Part shown: piece after piece, positions 15,480 through 23,989 of the stretch
How the letters are laid out: each line of letters opens with the position of its first letter
Numbering within the stretch: the stretch's first letter is position 1
NCBI GenBank assembly: GCA_964530325.1
Contig: CAZHAX010000014.1
Coordinates: 14,101-78,100 of the forward strand
Reading direction: 5' to 3'
Length of the DNA: 64,000 nt
Source of the DNA: CAZHAX01 sp964530325
Lineage (GTDB): Bacteria; Chloroflexota; Anaerolineae; B4-G1
The notes under the pieces: generated by a model
What the model was told of the DNA's origin: nothing
The model's input: only the letters and a program-made list of their open reading frames with translations
Database searches by the model: none
Made by a program: the position numbers and the translations under genes

Positions 15480-17996
15480 TCAACTCCCGTCAACCTCGCA
15501 ATTCAACTCATCCACTCTCTCGCGGGCTTCCCCCGCATAGGGCTCCTGGGCAAGCACCAGCCCGTAGACACTCATCGCATCTGCACAGCGGCCTGACTGC
15601 TCAAGCAGGCTTGCCAGCCTGAGGGCCGGGGCTAGAAAGCTCTCGCGTGACCGCAATACCTGCAGGCACGGCAGACGCTCCACAGGAAGCGGCAGGCGAC
15701 CCGCCAGGCTGGGGGCAAGGTGAGTCGTGGTCGGCTTCGTCGCTTCGGCAATCGCAGCCCCGTACTTAATCATCGCCTCTTCGGCGTCGCCCCGAGCCTC
15801 CGCCAGCCGTCCCTGCCAATAGAGAGCCTCAGGACCCGCGGCAAGCACCCCGCCGTTCGCGAAGTCGTCCCCAGCCCCGGCGAAGTCGCCGTGCAGCAGA
15901 CGTATCTGCCCTCGCAGCATCCAAGCTGGCCCATAGAGGGGCGTTCGCACCAGCAGGCCGTCAAGCAGCTGCAGAGCGTCTTCATCCATTCCCAATGCGG
16001 CCAGCGCCCGGCTCTGCTCGAATTCAGCGCTCGCCGAATCCGGGTGCTCGGCGCCATAGTCGCTTGCGTCTGCCAGCGCCTCCTCGAAGAACCCCGCGTA
16101 GTTGCGAAGCGATGCGCGGGCAAGGAGACCGCCGTCCGACAGGACTCTGCTTTCCGCCTGGGCGATCATCTCGGCCAGCGCCGCGGCGCGCCATGTGGTG
16201 CCATCCCAGAATGCTGAGGTTAGCCAGGCCGGCTCGAGCGCCAGGCAGCTTGCATAGGCCTCTGCTGTGTCGCCGTGCTGGCCGCGCTCCTCGAGGAGCA
16301 TCCCCAGCCAGCAGGCGTAGACCGACTCGGAGGGGTCAAGCTCCGCCGCCCGCTCCGCCTCGCTGATCGCGCCGTCCAGGTCCCCTGCGCCTGCCAGGAG
16401 CACGGCCAGATTGGCGTGATCCAAGGGCCAGTAGCTCCACGACAATAGCGACTTGCGGTAGGCGGCTATAGAGCTCGCCAGGTAGGAGGGATCGCCGCAG
16501 GCAAGAACACCCTGGGCGAACGCCGCCTCCTGCGCATAGAGGTGGTATGCCGGATCCCGGTCGACAGCCACCTCCAGCCACGCAGCAGCCCCCTCCCAGT
16601 CCTCATCCATCGCCGCCTCCCGCGCCGAGTGGTGGGCAGCGAACCCTCTATCTATCCAAATGCTGGCCCCGCACATGACGACGAAAACGACAGCAGCCAA
16701 GAGCAACGGGCCCCTGGCCGCCCTCCGCCCGGAGGGGCGGAACTCACGCAGAGCCCCTGCCGCGAGCAACAGGGTCAGCAGTATGATCACCGGCTCTTCC
16801 AGGAACGTATCAACCAGGCTGTGAGCGGCTCTTCCCGCCAGACCAACGACGCAGGCCTGCGCGACCGTGAACCCAGCGGCAGCCCGCGCCTGCTTCCCGA
16901 GTCCCCTCAGGAAGCCTACGCCAATCCAGACTAGCGCCAGAACTCCCAGGAGGCCCATCTCCGCAGCGACTGTCACATACAGGCTGTGGGCGTGGGAATG
17001 AACGTCGCCAACTGCCTGCAGGTCTCCGTAGTGCAGGAACTGAGCGCCAAACGTGCCCGGACCCGACCCCAGCAGGGGCCGGGCGGCCAGCACCTGAAGC
17101 GCCACCTGCCACGACTCCCAACGCACTCCCGCGGCGGAGCCGGTGAGGGCCAGGCCACCCCTGACAAGCACCAGCACGAGCGCCGCTGCCACCACAACTA
17201 CGGCTAATGCAACCACCCGCCAGGCCATCGCCGCCGCCAGGGCGCTCCTTCTGAGGAGCAGGATGACCGCGACCGCCGCAGCAGCGCCCAGGCCCAGCAG
17301 CCCTCCTCGCGATCCGGTCAGGGCGAACACGATCAGCGCCGCACCCAGAGCGAAGCCGAGCAGCCAACGGACTGGCCTGCGCCTGGCCGCTAGCCAACGC
17401 TGAACGGCCAACGGAAACGTCAGCAGCAAGTAGATAGCCAGCATGTTCGGGTTGCCGAGAACGGAGAGGCGCGGCAGCCCCACGTCACCCTGCAAGATCA
17501 GCAGCGGATTAGCACGAACCACCGGGGGCAGATCTCCGTACCACCACACCAGCTGGAGAAAACCGAGCAAGCAGGCGACACCGGCTACGATTACCACCGC
17601 GTTCAGCAGCCCTGTCCAGAGCAGCGCGTGCTGCCGCAAGTCAAGGAACATGTAGAAGGCAAGAACGTAGACGGCAGCAGAGAGCAGCCCTTCCAGGCTG
17701 CGGCGCGTGTCGGTTGAGAACAGCGTAGACAAGGCCAATACGGCCAGCAGGGCGCATACGGGCCCGTCCAGAGGGGTCCGTCTCCACTCCCGCCGCACCA
17801 GCAGCTTCCACAGCAGCCATCCGCCTAGAATCAGCGCTCCGGCCAGCTGGGCCCGTATTCGACCGGGGTAGTCGTAGCGGCCTAGAAACGGAACGCCGGC
17901 GATGAAGGTGAAATAGGTGACAAGGGGTACCAGAACCAGCGAGACTGCTGCCACCTGGAATGAAGGCGAGAAGCGAGGAGGTCTGCTTCTTGGCAT
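15480..17996 (-). CDS. O-antigen ligase/polymerase-like protein with C-terminal TPR repeats
   Basis: About 838 aa. Ten to twelve helices lead into a Wzy_C-type loop with GSGPGTFGAQF and SHAHSLYVTVAAEMGLLG, the His/Glu signature of O-antigen ligases. The C-terminal ~400 residues are TPR-like (AISEAERAAELDPSES and similar). The start ATG overlaps the upstream stop as TGATG. It is closely related in layout and in the HSLY-AAEMGLLG segment to the protein at 38187-40721. Probable role: polymerising or transferring a lipid-linked glycan outside the membrane. Polymerase and ligase functions cannot be told apart from sequence. Confidence 0.82.
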   Translation of the reverse strand: MPRSRPPRFSPSFQVAAVSLVLVPLVTYFTFIAGVPFLGRYDYPGRIRAQLAGALILGGWLLWKLLVRREWRRTPLDGPVCALLAVLALSTLFSTDTRRSLEGLLSAAVYVLAFYMFLDLRQHALLWTGLLNAVVIVAGVACLLGFLQLVWWYGDLPPVVRANPLLILQGDVGLPRLSVLGNPNMLAIYLLLTFPLAVQRWLAARRRPVRWLLGFALGAALIVFALTGSRGGLLGLGAAAAVAVILLLRRSALAAAMAWRVVALAVVVVAAALVLVLVRGGLALTGSAAGVRWESWQVALQVLAARPLLGSGPGTFGAQFLHYGDLQAVGDVHSHAHSLYVTVAAEMGLLGVLALVWIGVGFLRGLGKQARAAAGFTVAQACVVGLAGRAAHSLVDTFLEEPVIILLTLLLAAGALREFRPSGRRAARGPLLLAAVVFVVMCGASIWIDRGFAAHHSAREAAMDEDWEGAAAWLEVAVDRDPAYHLYAQEAAFAQGVLACGDPSYLASSIAAYRKSLLSWSYWPLDHANLAVLLAGAGDLDGAISEAERAAELDPSESVYACWLGMLLEERGQHGDTAEAYASCLALEPAWLTSAFWDGTTWRAAALAEMIAQAESRVLSDGGLLARASLRNYAGFFEEALADASDYGAEHPDSASAEFEQSRALAALGMDEDALQLLDGLLVRTPLYGPAWMLRGQIRLLHGDFAGAGDDFANGGVLAAGPEALYWQGRLAEARGDAEEAMIKYGAAIAEATKPTTTHLAPSLAGRLPLPVERLPCLQVLRSRESFLAPALRLASLLEQSGRCADAMSVYGLVLAQEPYAGEARERVDELNCEVDGS

Positions 17997-19576
17997 CAAC
18001 GCACCCTGTACACAACGGTGGATCCGCATTCGCAGACTCGTTCGAGCCTGGAATCGCTCTCCGCGCCGGAATACAGAGCCGCCAGTGGCAGCGGCCTGTT
18101 TTCGTCCAGGACAACGTGGGAGACGCCATATACCTCTGCCGCAGCCATCAGCATGTCAATGCCACCATTGGGCACGGCCACGGCGCCGCGGCCAGTCTGA
18201 TACCAGAAGGCCGGCGGGTTGTTCACCATCACCGCAGAGGCCTCCTCGTGCCCGGCTATGCAACGCTCGACCTCCTCGAAGACCGCGTCTGCCGTTCGCC
18301 AGGCACCCAGCCGTGCCCGCGCCGCGTACGCACTGAGCGCGACTGCTCCGGATATCGCCGCCGCGGCGAAGACGATTCTAGCCTGGCGGATCCGCCAGCG
18401 GCGCCGAGCTCCCACCCACTGGATTGCTACGTCGAGACCTGCGGCAGCGGCGGCGAATACCATCGGCAGTGCCGCCGCGCTGGCGTGGAAGAAGCCGCCG
18501 CGTTGCCCGGGGAACGTGAATCCCAGCGAGTGAAACAGCAGGGCCAAGACTAGATATGCACTGGCCTGGCTGTACACCAGATTGCGGCGCAGCCTGACCA
18601 AGCCCACGATCACAAATGGCAGCAGGAACACGAGGCAGTCCTCGGCGACAAACCGCTGCAGGTTGATGCCCAGGGCCACTAACTTCGACTCGACGATGTT
18701 GCCCCAACCCCAACTGAGGTACGATCCCGCCGAGACATCACACCGGAAGCAGAAGATGTCGTCGTAGGTGCGAAGCCAGAGCGTCTTCGTCCCCGCCGTC
18801 GGAAGCAGCGTGCCCGCCACGGCCAGGTTGCGCGCGAACCAGGGAGCCATCACCAGCAGGTATCCGAGGGAAACCAGAATCGCCTCCCCGGCAGGAGACC
18901 TCAGCCGACCGCCTCTGTTGTTGCGCTGTCGCGATCCGAGCAGCGTCCCTCCCAGCACCACGATCAGAAGCAGAGGCCCGTCCGGGCGGGTCAGATGAGC
19001 CAGCCCAACGAACGCCCCGGACGCGACGCTCACAGCTATGCCGGCCCACCGGCTCGCGTAGCCTGCCGTCTGCTCTCTCAGTGCAGCAGCGCAAAGGGCC
19101 AGGGACCCGAACAACGCAAACGGCGAGAAGGTCTCCGGAATCGTCCAATACGGAAAGAAGAAGCCGCTGAATAGTGTGAGCATCCCTGCAGCCCAGGCGG
19201 TGCGGCGCTGCCCCCCCAGTCGCCAGCCCAGCCAGAAGGCGATAGTCGGCAGGATAGCTGAAGCGAGCACGAAGGGCAGCTGGAGAGCGAAGAAAGAACC
19301 TGGCCACAGAACGGCGAACGGCGCCGCAAGCAGCGAAGGAAGCGGCATCCAGTAGAAGAAGGCGGCGTGCGGCAGCGCTTCGGGGCTATCGAGGTAGTTC
19401 CACACAAAGGGCTCGGCCAGCCCACCGCCCTCGGCCAAGCGGACCGCTCCGGCTGCGTAGTAGGCCGTATCGACGTAGCCTGGCCGATCGATAAGAAGCG
19501 CAACGGCTAACCGAACGGCGAGCGATAGAAGAAAGAGGGTGCAAACGTCGCGGCGGAACCTCGTCTTCATCTTCAT
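17996..19576 (-). CDS. GT-C-type glycosyltransferase, PMT/ArnT-like (GT39/GT83)
   Basis: This 526-aa polytopic protein has an N-terminal GT-C pattern: after the first helix comes RPGYVDTAYYAAGAVRLAEG, with an acidic residue in the first external loop as in PMT_2 enzymes. Roughly 11-12 helices follow, then a C-terminal external part (VFEEVERCIAGHEEASAVMV). It would transfer a sugar from a polyprenyl-phosphate donor to a protein or glycan at the outer face; the substrate is unknown. The stop overlaps the next start. Confidence 0.72.
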   Translation of the reverse strand: MKMKTRFRRDVCTLFLLSLAVRLAVALLIDRPGYVDTAYYAAGAVRLAEGGGLAEPFVWNYLDSPEALPHAAFFYWMPLPSLLAAPFAVLWPGSFFALQLPFVLASAILPTIAFWLGWRLGGQRRTAWAAGMLTLFSGFFFPYWTIPETFSPFALFGSLALCAAALREQTAGYASRWAGIAVSVASGAFVGLAHLTRPDGPLLLIVVLGGTLLGSRQRNNRGGRLRSPAGEAILVSLGYLLVMAPWFARNLAVAGTLLPTAGTKTLWLRTYDDIFCFRCDVSAGSYLSWGWGNIVESKLVALGINLQRFVAEDCLVFLLPFVIVGLVRLRRNLVYSQASAYLVLALLFHSLGFTFPGQRGGFFHASAAALPMVFAAAAAGLDVAIQWVGARRRWRIRQARIVFAAAAISGAVALSAYAARARLGAWRTADAVFEEVERCIAGHEEASAVMVNNPPAFWYQTGRGAVAVPNGGIDMLMAAAEVYGVSHVVLDENRPLPLAALYSGAESDSRLERVCECGSTVVYRVR

Positions 19577-19641
19577 CTAGCTTACCCCGAGACGGTCGGT
19601 AGGTACGGCAGCAGGCATGCGCCCGGCGCACGAAACACCGA

Positions 19642-21180
19642 TCAAGAATCAGCCCTCTCGAAGAGGACTACCACCAGATCGGTGAAGATCCTCCGATCCA
19701 TTTCCTGGAATCGCTCTTCGGTCCAGCGAAGGGCTCCGTGCTCCTGCCCCCATCCTTCCATCTCCTGGATCTCCTGCTCGAAGTAGACCAGCCAGAGCCG
19801 GCTTGCCGTACCGGCCGCCTCTGTGATGGTACTGGTGGCGAAGATGCCCAGCGCCTCTTGGGTGGGCAGGGCTAGCGTGTCTTGAGGAGAGCCCGGCGGA
19901 TCTGCCAGGAAGGCAGCCGGCAGTTCCGGCCCGTAGACGTGCATCGGCAGGTAGGTCAGCTTGTTCGTGTGAACGACGGCATCACCCGGCTCAAGCTCCG
20001 CCTCCAAGTATCGCACGCTCTCTGCGAACGGTGGTCTGGGGAAACCAGAGTAGACGTAGTGGCCAACGATGGTCGTGGCCACGCAGAGACCGATGAGTCC
20101 CGCCAGAGTAAGCCGTATGGCCCGGGGCAGCCTGCCTCTGATCACCAGCCAGCCCAGAGCTGCCAAGTAGAATAGCGCCGACGGAAGCAGCGCGCGCTCC
20201 AAGTAGACCGACCATCTGAGCGAGACTACGAAGAGCAGCAGGATCGGCGCCCAGGCCAGCAGGAGGAACCACCCGGCCCGACTCCGTCTCCGAAGACTCC
20301 TCTGCGCCAGCAGGGCCACTATCAGCAGCCCCGTGAATAGCGCCACTGGTATCAGCCAGGGTGCAGTCGGCTCGTAGAACGTGACGATGGGCAGCATCAA
20401 GGCTCGTGCCAGCTCGTCCGCCCCCGGCGGGGCCACCCAGTAGCCCCTATCCACGAAGCCGAGCTGGCCAGGAAGGACGGCAAGCAGCCAGGGAAGGAAG
20501 AGCAGCAGGACGGCCAAGTCGGCCAGCAGCAGTGCCCATACACGACGCCGCCAATCACGGTTGGCTACGACCAGCAGGTGGAGCGCGACAATGTGGAACG
20601 CGCCCAGGTTATGGGCATAGAGCGCGAGCGCTGCGCCCAGAATGTAGAGGACCCACCAGCATGACCGCGGGGCCGCCAGTGCTCGCATAAGCCCCCAGGC
20701 AGCGACGACGGATGCCAGGGCCAGCAGGGCGTACATCCGCGCCTCCTGGGAATATGCGACGTGGAAGGGATTGGCCGCAGCAAGCATCGCCGCCGTCAGG
20801 CCCACACGACGGTCAAAGACCCAGTCGACCAGCCGCCACAACATTGCGACGGTCGCCATTCCCAGGACAACGGAGAGAAACCGTGCTGCAAGGGGAGATG
20901 CTCCCACAAGCGCAATCCAGCTGTGGAGGGAGAAGTAGTAGAGGAGAGGGTGGACGTCGGCAGCCCCGGCTTCGCTGACCGGCGTCACAGTCCCGTAGAG
21001 CATGTCTTCCGGACTGAGAGAAGCATACAGGACGGCAAAGGCCTCGTCGTACCACAGATCACGGTCCTGCAGGCGGACCATCCGCAGCCCAAACGCCACC
21101 AGGAGGACCAGCAGAACCGCCAGGCCGCGGCGGGCTCCGGAAGCGGAAGGCTGCGGTCGTCGCCCCGTCCTCTTGATCAC
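19642..21180 (-). CDS. Glycosyltransferase family 39-like membrane protein
   Basis: This 512-aa PMT_2-type protein shows RLQDRDLWYDEAFAVLYA after helix 1, where the DE pair is the usual donor or metal site in the first loop, and NPFHVAYSQEARMYALLAL further on, a hallmark of this branch. Several helices and a C-terminal soluble region follow. GTG 21180 overlaps the stop of the upstream paralogue as GTGA. It probably uses polyprenyl-P-linked sugar. The neighbour at 21177-22700 is a paralogue with the same motifs. Confidence 0.8.
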   Translation of the reverse strand: MIKRTGRRPQPSASGARRGLAVLLVLLVAFGLRMVRLQDRDLWYDEAFAVLYASLSPEDMLYGTVTPVSEAGAADVHPLLYYFSLHSWIALVGASPLAARFLSVVLGMATVAMLWRLVDWVFDRRVGLTAAMLAAANPFHVAYSQEARMYALLALASVVAAWGLMRALAAPRSCWWVLYILGAALALYAHNLGAFHIVALHLLVVANRDWRRRVWALLLADLAVLLLFLPWLLAVLPGQLGFVDRGYWVAPPGADELARALMLPIVTFYEPTAPWLIPVALFTGLLIVALLAQRSLRRRSRAGWFLLLAWAPILLLFVVSLRWSVYLERALLPSALFYLAALGWLVIRGRLPRAIRLTLAGLIGLCVATTIVGHYVYSGFPRPPFAESVRYLEAELEPGDAVVHTNKLTYLPMHVYGPELPAAFLADPPGSPQDTLALPTQEALGIFATSTITEAAGTASRLWLVYFEQEIQEMEGWGQEHGALRWTEERFQEMDRRIFTDLVVVLFERADS

Positions 21181-22700
21181 GATTCACCCTCGGGCATCTC
21201 GAACAGCAGCAGGCTCAGACAGGTGAAGTCTGAATGCCACGCCAGATCGCTTAGATGATCTCCCACCCATTCTGCGAGCAGCGGCAGGGAGTACGATTCC
21301 GGGTCGAGCGGATCAGCCGGCTGACATCTGGCCAGCAGATGCATCGTATGTGGCAACTCCGGCACGCCATGATCGTGCGGCACGATCAACCAGACGCGCC
21401 CGTATCCCTCCGTGATCTCATAGGGATCGCGCTCATAGTCTTGGATCAGCAGGGGCTCCAACGGTAGGACGCCGCGGTAATACTGCGCCATAAGAGGAGT
21501 CAGGCTCTGGTATCGCAGCAGCATGATCAAATCGCCCGGCCGCTCATTCTCCTCGACATACTGGGCCACGCCTCGCCAATCCTCCTTGGCGTAGGCGGGA
21601 TCGTGATAGAGGCGCACGGTTGCTGCAGCGGACCCGATCACCAGCCCGGCAAGCAGGACGCGCCTCGCCCGCCTTCCCAGCACGCCGATGCCGCCCGCGA
21701 CCAGAATGAGGAACGCGGGGAAGACGGGCATCAGGTATCGATCCAGATACATCGGCAGGCGGAACGCCATCCCGAAGGCCAGGGCCACAGGCAGGACAAG
21801 CCACAAGAGGAGCAGCCGACCGGCCGGCCAGCAGCGCCGCGCCGCAAGGCCTACGCCGAGCAGGAGCGCGCTCCCGAACGCCGCCAGTGACAGGACGATA
21901 GGCAGGTTGGCGCCGCCCGCATAGCCTATGCTGAAGTTCCACAGGGTATAGAGGATATCAAGGGGCGCAGGAGCGACAGCTCCAGCCGCTCCGTAGTAGA
22001 ACACGCCGCGCCGAATGACAAGAGCATACCATGGAAGGAGGGGAAGAAAGGCCAGAGCTTGCGATAGAGCCCAACCACGCAGCAGCCTATGGTTTCTCCG
22101 CAGAGTCACAAGGAGATAGACGAACTGCACGAAGGGCATGGCAAAGGCGAAGTAGTGCGTGCAGATGCCCAGGGCAGTGAACGCGCTCAGCCCCACCCAC
22201 AGCCGGAGCCGCTGCCTGCTCAGCAGGCGGAGGAAGAAGTAGAGCGAGCCCAGCGAAGACACCGCAACAACCGAGTAGAAGCCTGCGTCCCGAGAGTACC
22301 AGATGTGAAACGCGTTGAGCGCCAGCAACAGGGCTGACACAAGTCCCAGCCGACTGCCCCGCACCAACCGTCCCACCTGTGCCATCAGCGCAACGGCCAG
22401 GATGCCGAACCAAGCCGAGGGAAGACGCGCCACCACCTCACTGAAGGGATCAACGAATGGCTTCTGCACAAGGAAGTATAGCGGTAGGAACTGCAGGCCC
22501 TCCTCCGCCATTGTCGGGAAGATCTGATCTACAGGCAAAGAGGAGATGAATACTCGATCCGACTCGTCGTACCAGAGACTCTGATCTCCGAGCATGTAGA
22601 GCCGGGCTGCGGCCGCCAGCAGGATGACCAGCACAAGACCAATCAGTTCAGCTTGCGACCATGATCGCGACGCTCCTGGGCCTCGTGCCGTTTCAGACAT
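21177..22700 (-). CDS. Glycosyltransferase family 39-like membrane protein
   Basis: About 507 aa from ATG 22700. This start is chosen over an upstream in-frame codon because it overlaps the preceding stop by 8 nt, with GGAGGG about 8 nt upstream. It has MLGDQSLWYDESDRVFIS in the first loop and NAFHIWYSRDAGFYSVVAV, matching the paralogue at 19642-21180. It has some ten helices with an external C-terminal domain. It is a predicted polyprenyl-phosphate-dependent sugar transferase; the acceptor is unknown. Confidence 0.8.
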   Translation of the reverse strand: MSETARGPGASRSWSQAELIGLVLVILLAAAARLYMLGDQSLWYDESDRVFISSLPVDQIFPTMAEEGLQFLPLYFLVQKPFVDPFSEVVARLPSAWFGILAVALMAQVGRLVRGSRLGLVSALLLALNAFHIWYSRDAGFYSVVAVSSLGSLYFFLRLLSRQRLRLWVGLSAFTALGICTHYFAFAMPFVQFVYLLVTLRRNHRLLRGWALSQALAFLPLLPWYALVIRRGVFYYGAAGAVAPAPLDILYTLWNFSIGYAGGANLPIVLSLAAFGSALLLGVGLAARRCWPAGRLLLLWLVLPVALAFGMAFRLPMYLDRYLMPVFPAFLILVAGGIGVLGRRARRVLLAGLVIGSAAATVRLYHDPAYAKEDWRGVAQYVEENERPGDLIMLLRYQSLTPLMAQYYRGVLPLEPLLIQDYERDPYEITEGYGRVWLIVPHDHGVPELPHTMHLLARCQPADPLDPESYSLPLLAEWVGDHLSDLAWHSDFTCLSLLLFEMPEGES

Positions 22701-23940
22701 CCCTGTTCCCTCCACCGGAAGGCTCACCCTTGACAAGCCAGGGGCGGCCGAGCGAGAAGACGGCGAGGAGTCCAAGCGGCAGCGGCAGGTAGACTGCCGG
22801 ATGCTCGAACTTCCCCTCGAGCGTAAGGAGAAAGTGGCCCCACATACCGAGTAACAGTACGATCTGCAGCAGCAGAACTAGCCACGGGCCGTGGCGGTGC
22901 TTCTGAAGCGCCCGGAAGACCACGACCAGCGGCAGCAGAAGGACAACGAAGTTCGGCGTCGCGGTTCGTAATGCCACTAGGTTGGTGACGATCAGGCACA
23001 ACCCAACCAGCCAGAGGGATAGCTTGCCCACCTGCCGCCCTAGCGAGCGCCAGGTGGCCACTCCAAGATACAGGATAGCGAGCCCGGTGAGCGTCCACTC
23101 TCCCGCCGAGCCGAGCACCGGAACGACAGTGTGGGCTACTATCCAGATCGGGGAGCCGATGGCCGTGTAGCTGGGATACCGGGCTACCTGCTCGACAAAC
23201 GCTCCTGCCCAGGCCGGCTCGGCAAGCCAGGAGGCGCCCAGAAGCAGGCCCGTGGCTATGAGAAATGAGGCCACAAACGTGTGGCGACGCTCCCTCAGCG
23301 CCCAGAGGAACAGCAGCGGCACGAGCACGAATACAATCTGAGGCTTGACAGTGGACAGGGCCAGGAAGACACCCGCGGCGACGTCGCTGCGACGGTCCAG
23401 CTCCCATAGCGCCGCTGCTATCGCTGCGAACACGAACACGGAGAACTGCCCCAGGATCAGCGCCCGCGCGTCCGGATAGAAGAGAAAGGCCCAGAGTGCC
23501 GTGCAGGCCAGAAGCCACGCAGGCGCACACCAGCGTGCCAGCCGCACTGTGAGCAGAAGACCGACCAGGAGGCATGCCTCCAGAAACACTAGCCATATCG
23601 CTTCGGCCCAGGCATACGGAAGCCATACGAGAGGAGACAGGAGGAAGACCGTGAAGAAGGGATAGGCAAATGGGCCGGGGTCGACCTCCTGCTCTTCCTC
23701 AGGCGGGATGGGGCGGCCGTATATGAGCAACTGGATCTGCCTGGTGGCCTCGTCCGAGTAAGGGCTGAGACCATCGCGCCAGAAGGCGCGGGCTCCTGCC
23801 CAGCGTGAAGCGAAGTCGTTCGCACCGGGGTATCGAGACGTTAAGAGCTGGTGGGTGACGATTATGTCTCCGCCGGCTATCAGGCACAACGCCAACCCAG
23901 TCACCACCCAGCCCATGCGGCCCGCCGGCTTCGAGTCCAT
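22693..23940 (-). CDS. GT87/DUF2029-like polytopic glycosyltransferase
   Basis: A 415-aa protein with about ten helices. The first loop contains GANDFASRWAGARAFWRDGLSPY, and later GQFSVF and STVKPQ appear, the G-Q and K-P-Q signatures of DUF2029/GT87 mannosyltransferase-like proteins. It has its own promoter at 23962-23989, which overlaps the end of the upstream gene, so the long minus-strand train is at least two transcripts. The related 29494-30531 protein keeps GQLEG and TKPQE. Confidence 0.78.
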   Translation of the reverse strand: MDSKPAGRMGWVVTGLALCLIAGGDIIVTHQLLTSRYPGANDFASRWAGARAFWRDGLSPYSDEATRQIQLLIYGRPIPPEEEQEVDPGPFAYPFFTVFLLSPLVWLPYAWAEAIWLVFLEACLLVGLLLTVRLARWCAPAWLLACTALWAFLFYPDARALILGQFSVFVFAAIAAALWELDRRSDVAAGVFLALSTVKPQIVFVLVPLLFLWALRERRHTFVASFLIATGLLLGASWLAEPAWAGAFVEQVARYPSYTAIGSPIWIVAHTVVPVLGSAGEWTLTGLAILYLGVATWRSLGRQVGKLSLWLVGLCLIVTNLVALRTATPNFVVLLLPLVVVFRALQKHRHGPWLVLLLQIVLLLGMWGHFLLTLEGKFEHPAVYLPLPLGLLAVFSLGRPWLVKGEPSGGGNRDV

Positions 23941-23961
23941 TATCCCACACTCCGGAGCCTC

Positions 23962-23989
23962 AGCATATCACACCGCGATGGCACGTCAA
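23962..23989 (-). promoter_or_regulatory. Internal promoter in the membrane-protein train
   Basis: On the minus strand TTGACG (23989-23984), 16 bp and TATGCT (23967-23962) predict a start near 23955, about 15 nt before ATG 23940. The -35 box overlaps the upstream stop codon. Confidence 0.55.
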